DNA from: a gamma proteobacterium L18
GTDB taxonomy: Bacteria > Pseudomonadota > Gammaproteobacteria > Pseudomonadales > Pseudomonadaceae
DNA length: 64,000 nt
Assembly (NCBI GenBank): GCA_000497835.1
Contig: KI547173.1
Span: 171,525-235,524, forward strand
Reading direction: 5' to 3'
Part shown: positions 61,945-64,000 of the stretch, one piece after another
Layout: each line of letters begins with the position of its first letter
Position numbering within the stretch: position 1 is the first letter of the stretch
Notes under the pieces: model-generated
Seen by the model: the letters and a program-made list of their open reading frames with translations, nothing else
Database searches by the model: none
Told to the model about the DNA's origin: nothing
Made by a program: the position numbers and the translations under genes

Positions 61945-61973
61945 ATATAAGCCTGTATATACAGGTATAGCAA
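61945..61973 (-). promoter_or_regulatory. hutH promoter with palindromic operator in its spacer
   Basis: On the minus strand, TTGCTA (-35, 61973-61968), 17 bases and TTATAT (-10, 61950-61945). The spacer contains the perfect 14-base palindrome CCTGTATATACAGG (61952-61965), with the TGTA-N2-TACA core of HutC-type sites. Binding there would exclude RNA polymerase. Confidence 0.8.
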
Positions 61974-62040
61974 GCACTCTGTCGCCGGTAAAGCGCAGCC
62001 TGTCGCAAATAAGACGGCAGCTGCCTTGAAACGGCGTGGT

Positions 62041-62106
62041 CTGCATCGCGACCAAGGTCGGCTCCTACGCCGTCCGTGGTAGGAGTCGGCCTTGGCCGCG
62101 ATGCAG
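62041..62106. repeat. Inverted repeat, family G
   Basis: Arms of 28 bases, CTGCATCGCG.CCAAGG.CG and its inverse with three mismatches, around a 10-base loop. Confidence 0.82.
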
Positions 62107-62135
62107 GCGACGCCGTCCTGTAGCAGCAACTGTCT

Positions 62136-62222
62136 GTGGGAGCGGGTTCTACCCGCGAAAAGCACACCGCGGCGTATCAGGAAGTCCGCATGCCCTTCTT
62201 CGCGGGTAGAACCCGCTCCCAC
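62136..62222. repeat. REPIN, family E
   Basis: Nearly identical to 49486-49572, including the interior AGCACACCGCGG and the flanks. It is part of a larger composite repeat shared by the two loci. Confidence 0.88.
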
Positions 62223-62348
62223 AGGGCGTTGTGTAGCTGCCGAAGGCTGCGTTGCGGCAAGCGTGGGGTGTCAGAAAGTACGCGGGAGGGAGTGACGCGG
62301 CCTGCGGCCGCTGCTACAGGGTAGCGGCGGCCGCAGGTTGGGGTGGGG

Positions 62349-63644
62349 TTAGTGCAGCTTGAGGCGCGGCTCGGTGCCGCGGCCGATGCGGCTGCCCAGC
62401 ATCAGCATCATGGTTTTGAACGTGCCATACAGCGCCATCTGGTGCATGCGGTACAGCGACACATAGAACATGCGCGCCAGCCAGCCTTCCAGCATCACGC
62501 TACCGGTCAGGTTACCCATCAGGTTGCCCACGGCGGAGAACTTGGACAGCGAGATCAGCGAGCCGTAATCCTTGTAGGTGTATTCCGGCAATTCCTTGCC
62601 TTCGATGCGCAGTTTCAGCGACTTGGCCAGCAGCGACGCCTGTTGGTGGGCTGCCTGGGCACGGGGTGGGACGTTGCGGTCAGTGCCCTTCTGCGGACAG
62701 GCCGCGCAGTCACCGAAGGCGAAGATGTTTTCATCGCGGGTGGTCTGCAGGGTCGGCAGCACTTGCAGCTGGTTGATGCGGTTGGTTTCCAGGCCGTCGA
62801 TATCCTTCAGGAACGCCGGCGCACGAATACCTGCCGCCCATACCTTGAGGCTGGCTGGGATGACGGTGCCGTCGGCAGTCTTCAGGCTGTCGGGGCTCAC
62901 TTCGCTGACCGAGGCGTTGGTCAGCACGGTGACGCCGAGCTTTTCCAGGGTCTTGTGCACTGGGCCGCCGATACGCTCGGGCAGGGCTGGCAACACCCGT
63001 GGGCCGGCTTCGATCAAGGTGATGCGCATGTTCTCCGGTTTGATCTTGTCCAGGCCGTAGGCCGCCAGTTCGTGGGCGGCGTGGTGCAGCTCGGCCGCCA
63101 GTTCCACGCCAGTGGCGCCGGCGCCGACGATGGCCACGCTGATCTGGCTGTCCAGGTCGGTGTGGGCGTGGGCGCGCAGGTAGTGGTTGAGCAGTTGCTG
63201 GTGGAAGCGCTCGGCCTGTTTGCGGGTGTCCAGGAACAGGCAGTTCTGCGCCGCGCCCAGGGTGCCGAAGTCGTTGGTGGTACTGCCCACGGAAATCACC
63301 AGGCTGTCATAACCCAGGGTGCGTGCAGGCAGCAGCTCCAGGCCATTCTCATCGATGGTGGCGGCCAGTTGGATCTGTTTGGCAGCACGGTCCAGGCCGC
63401 TCATGCGCCCCAGCTGGAATTCGAAGTGGTTCCACTTGGCCTGGGCCACGTAGTTCAGCTCGTCTTCCGAGGAGTTCAGGGAGCCGGCGGCCACTTCGTG
63501 CAGCAGCGGTTTCCAGATGTGCGTCAAGTTGGCGTCGACCAGGGTCACGCTGGCAGTGCCACGCTTGCCCAGGGTTTTACCCAGGCGAGTCGCCAACTCC
63601 AGGCCGCCGGCGCCGCCGCCGACAATCACGATACGATGTGTCAT
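62349..63644 (-). CDS. ndh: Type II NADH dehydrogenase
   Basis: This 431-aa single-subunit flavoenzyme oxidises NADH and reduces ubiquinone without pumping protons. The FAD motif IVIVGGGAGGLELATRLG is at the N-terminus and the NADH motif VAIVGAGATGVELAAEL near residue 173. FAFGDCAACP is the second FAD site. The C-terminal stretch (about 380-430) with GSVMLEGWLARMFY is amphipathic and attaches to the membrane. The DUF3094 gene is 63 bases upstream on the same strand and is its usual partner. Confidence 0.95.
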   Translation of the reverse strand: MTHRIVIVGGGAGGLELATRLGKTLGKRGTASVTLVDANLTHIWKPLLHEVAAGSLNSSEDELNYVAQAKWNHFEFQLGRMSGLDRAAKQIQLAATIDENGLELLPARTLGYDSLVISVGSTTNDFGTLGAAQNCLFLDTRKQAERFHQQLLNHYLRAHAHTDLDSQISVAIVGAGATGVELAAELHHAAHELAAYGLDKIKPENMRITLIEAGPRVLPALPERIGGPVHKTLEKLGVTVLTNASVSEVSPDSLKTADGTVIPASLKVWAAGIRAPAFLKDIDGLETNRINQLQVLPTLQTTRDENIFAFGDCAACPQKGTDRNVPPRAQAAHQQASLLAKSLKLRIEGKELPEYTYKDYGSLISLSKFSAVGNLMGNLTGSVMLEGWLARMFYVSLYRMHQMALYGTFKTMMLMLGSRIGRGTEPRLKLH

Positions 63645-63707
63645 TCAAAGTACTCATAAGGTTTACGGAATTCTGTGGGTCAGTGGGAAGGGCGAGCGCA
63701 AGGCAGC

Positions 63708-63881
63708 TCAAAGCACCAGGTAACTGATCAGGCGGCTCAACAGGCCAAGTCCTACGGTCACGGCCACCGTCAGCACCAGGAGCATCCACGGCCGGAAGGG
63801 CCGGCGCTCGACTTTGTGCTGGGGCAGTTGCAGGTATTCATCCACGCGTTGCTGATCTTCGGGATTCAGACGGCTGCTCAT
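63708..63881 (-). CDS. DUF3094-family small membrane protein
   Basis: This 57-aa protein reads MSSRLNPEDQQRVDEYLQ.. in its first part, with a charged middle (HKVERRPFRPWM), then one membrane helix (LLVLTVAVTVGLGLLSRLIS) and LVL at the end. It is DUF3094, known to me as the gene next to ndh in Pseudomonas. It is probably cotranscribed ahead of ndh, though the function is unknown. The ATG is preceded by a weak site (TACGAGGTCACG, with GAGG). Confidence 0.85.
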   Translation of the reverse strand: MSSRLNPEDQQRVDEYLQLPQHKVERRPFRPWMLLVLTVAVTVGLGLLSRLISYLVL

Positions 63882-63920
63882 CGTGACCTCGTAAGGTAGA
63901 CGCTTCTGACTGTGGGAAAA

Positions 63921-63951
63921 GTACAGTGTTCCCTGTACGAATCATACAGGG
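63921..63951. promoter_or_regulatory. Possible operator of the DUF3094-ndh promoter
   Basis: Three half-sites: TACAG (63922), CTGTA (63933) and TACAG (63945). They form GTACAG-N6-CTGTAC and CCCTGTA-N7-TACAGGG, both perfect palindromes, 40-70 bases upstream of the DUF3094 start. The binding factor is unknown. Confidence 0.5.
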
Positions 63952-64000
63952 CGCCAAAGACAACGGCGAGGCGGTTACAAGCTGATGCCTACATCGAACA

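Larger units (their letters stand above)
61911..62348. other. Promoter and repeat region between hutH and ndh
   Basis: No gene is seen. It holds the hutH promoter and operator (61945-61973), an inverted repeat with 28-base arms (62041-62068 and 62079-62106), a family E REPIN (62136-62222) and decayed units with GCGGCCGCTGCTACAGGG. Confidence 0.8.

Noticed and set aside
63931..63951. LexA box before DUF3094-ndh
   Set aside because: The distance between CTG and CAG is 11 bases, one more than in a LexA site (CTG-N10-CAG).
1..64000. Insertion sequence, prophage or rRNA operon
   Set aside because: No transposase, integrase, phage structural protein or rRNA segment was recognised in any frame.

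Overview
The window is a Pseudomonas chromosome segment, most likely from the fluorescens/putida side of the genus. The evidence is high GC with strongly GC-biased third codon positions, many Pseudomonas-type REP/REPIN palindromes between genes, and gene order that, from memory, follows P. aeruginosa from glyA/morA through rplU-rpmA-obgE-proB, ileS-lspA-ispH, the minor-pilin cluster, pilSR, bamD-rluD-pgeF-clpB to ndh. I could not run a search, so family names rest on motifs and remembered relatives.

Layout. 0-1 kb: a CobW/YjiA-type metallochaperone GTPase. 1.2-10.1 kb: a phosphorus-scavenging block. A Tat-exported PhoD-type phosphatase is divergent from an exbD-tonB-TonB-dependent receptor-exbB operon, followed by a secreted two-HKD phospholipase D/PLD3-like protein and a lipoprotein 5'-nucleotidase. 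The divergent gap holds candidate Pho boxes with 11-bp periodicity facing both ways. 10.2-17.6 kb: glyA, a morA-like PAS-GGDEF-EAL protein and ettA. 17.7-26.6 kb: a GreB-like protein without the catalytic coil tip, a small lipoprotein, a DUF4105/Lnb-like protein with a probable barrel, a DUF3015 protein, a Lon-like protease, several small conserved proteins, fklB, and an 80-aa gene under a probable Fur box. 26.7-41.6 kb: housekeeping genes yjdM, ispB, rplU-rpmA, obgE, proB-creA, rpsT, murJ, ribF-ileS-lspA-fkpB-ispH, interrupted by a LuxR-type regulator without a luxI partner.

41.6-55.9 kb: type IV pilus and envelope genes. fimT is divergent from fimU-pilV-pilW-pilX-pilY1-pilE. thiO, pilR-pilS, a PP0621-like protein, bamD, rluD and pgeF follow. 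56-64 kb: clpB with a sigma-32 type promoter, a tRNA cluster (Asn, Pro, Lys, Pro), a histidine ammonia-lyase gene translationally coupled to a HutC-type repressor gene with a palindromic operator inside its promoter, and a DUF3094-ndh pair.

How the parts work together: the first block looks like one P-starvation module. Periplasmic or surface enzymes (PhoD, PLD3-like, 5'-nucleotidase) would release phosphate or nucleosides from phosphodiesters, and a private TonB/ExbBD set would power one outer-membrane receptor. The pilus block supplies minor pilins, the tip adhesin and the two-component system PilSR, plus a FimT with a GRxR motif associated with DNA uptake. Non-coding space is dominated by at least seven families of inverted repeats, including three copies of a ~175-bp MITE-like element and a 131-bp tandem duplication. 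I saw no CRISPR array, insertion sequence, prophage or rRNA.
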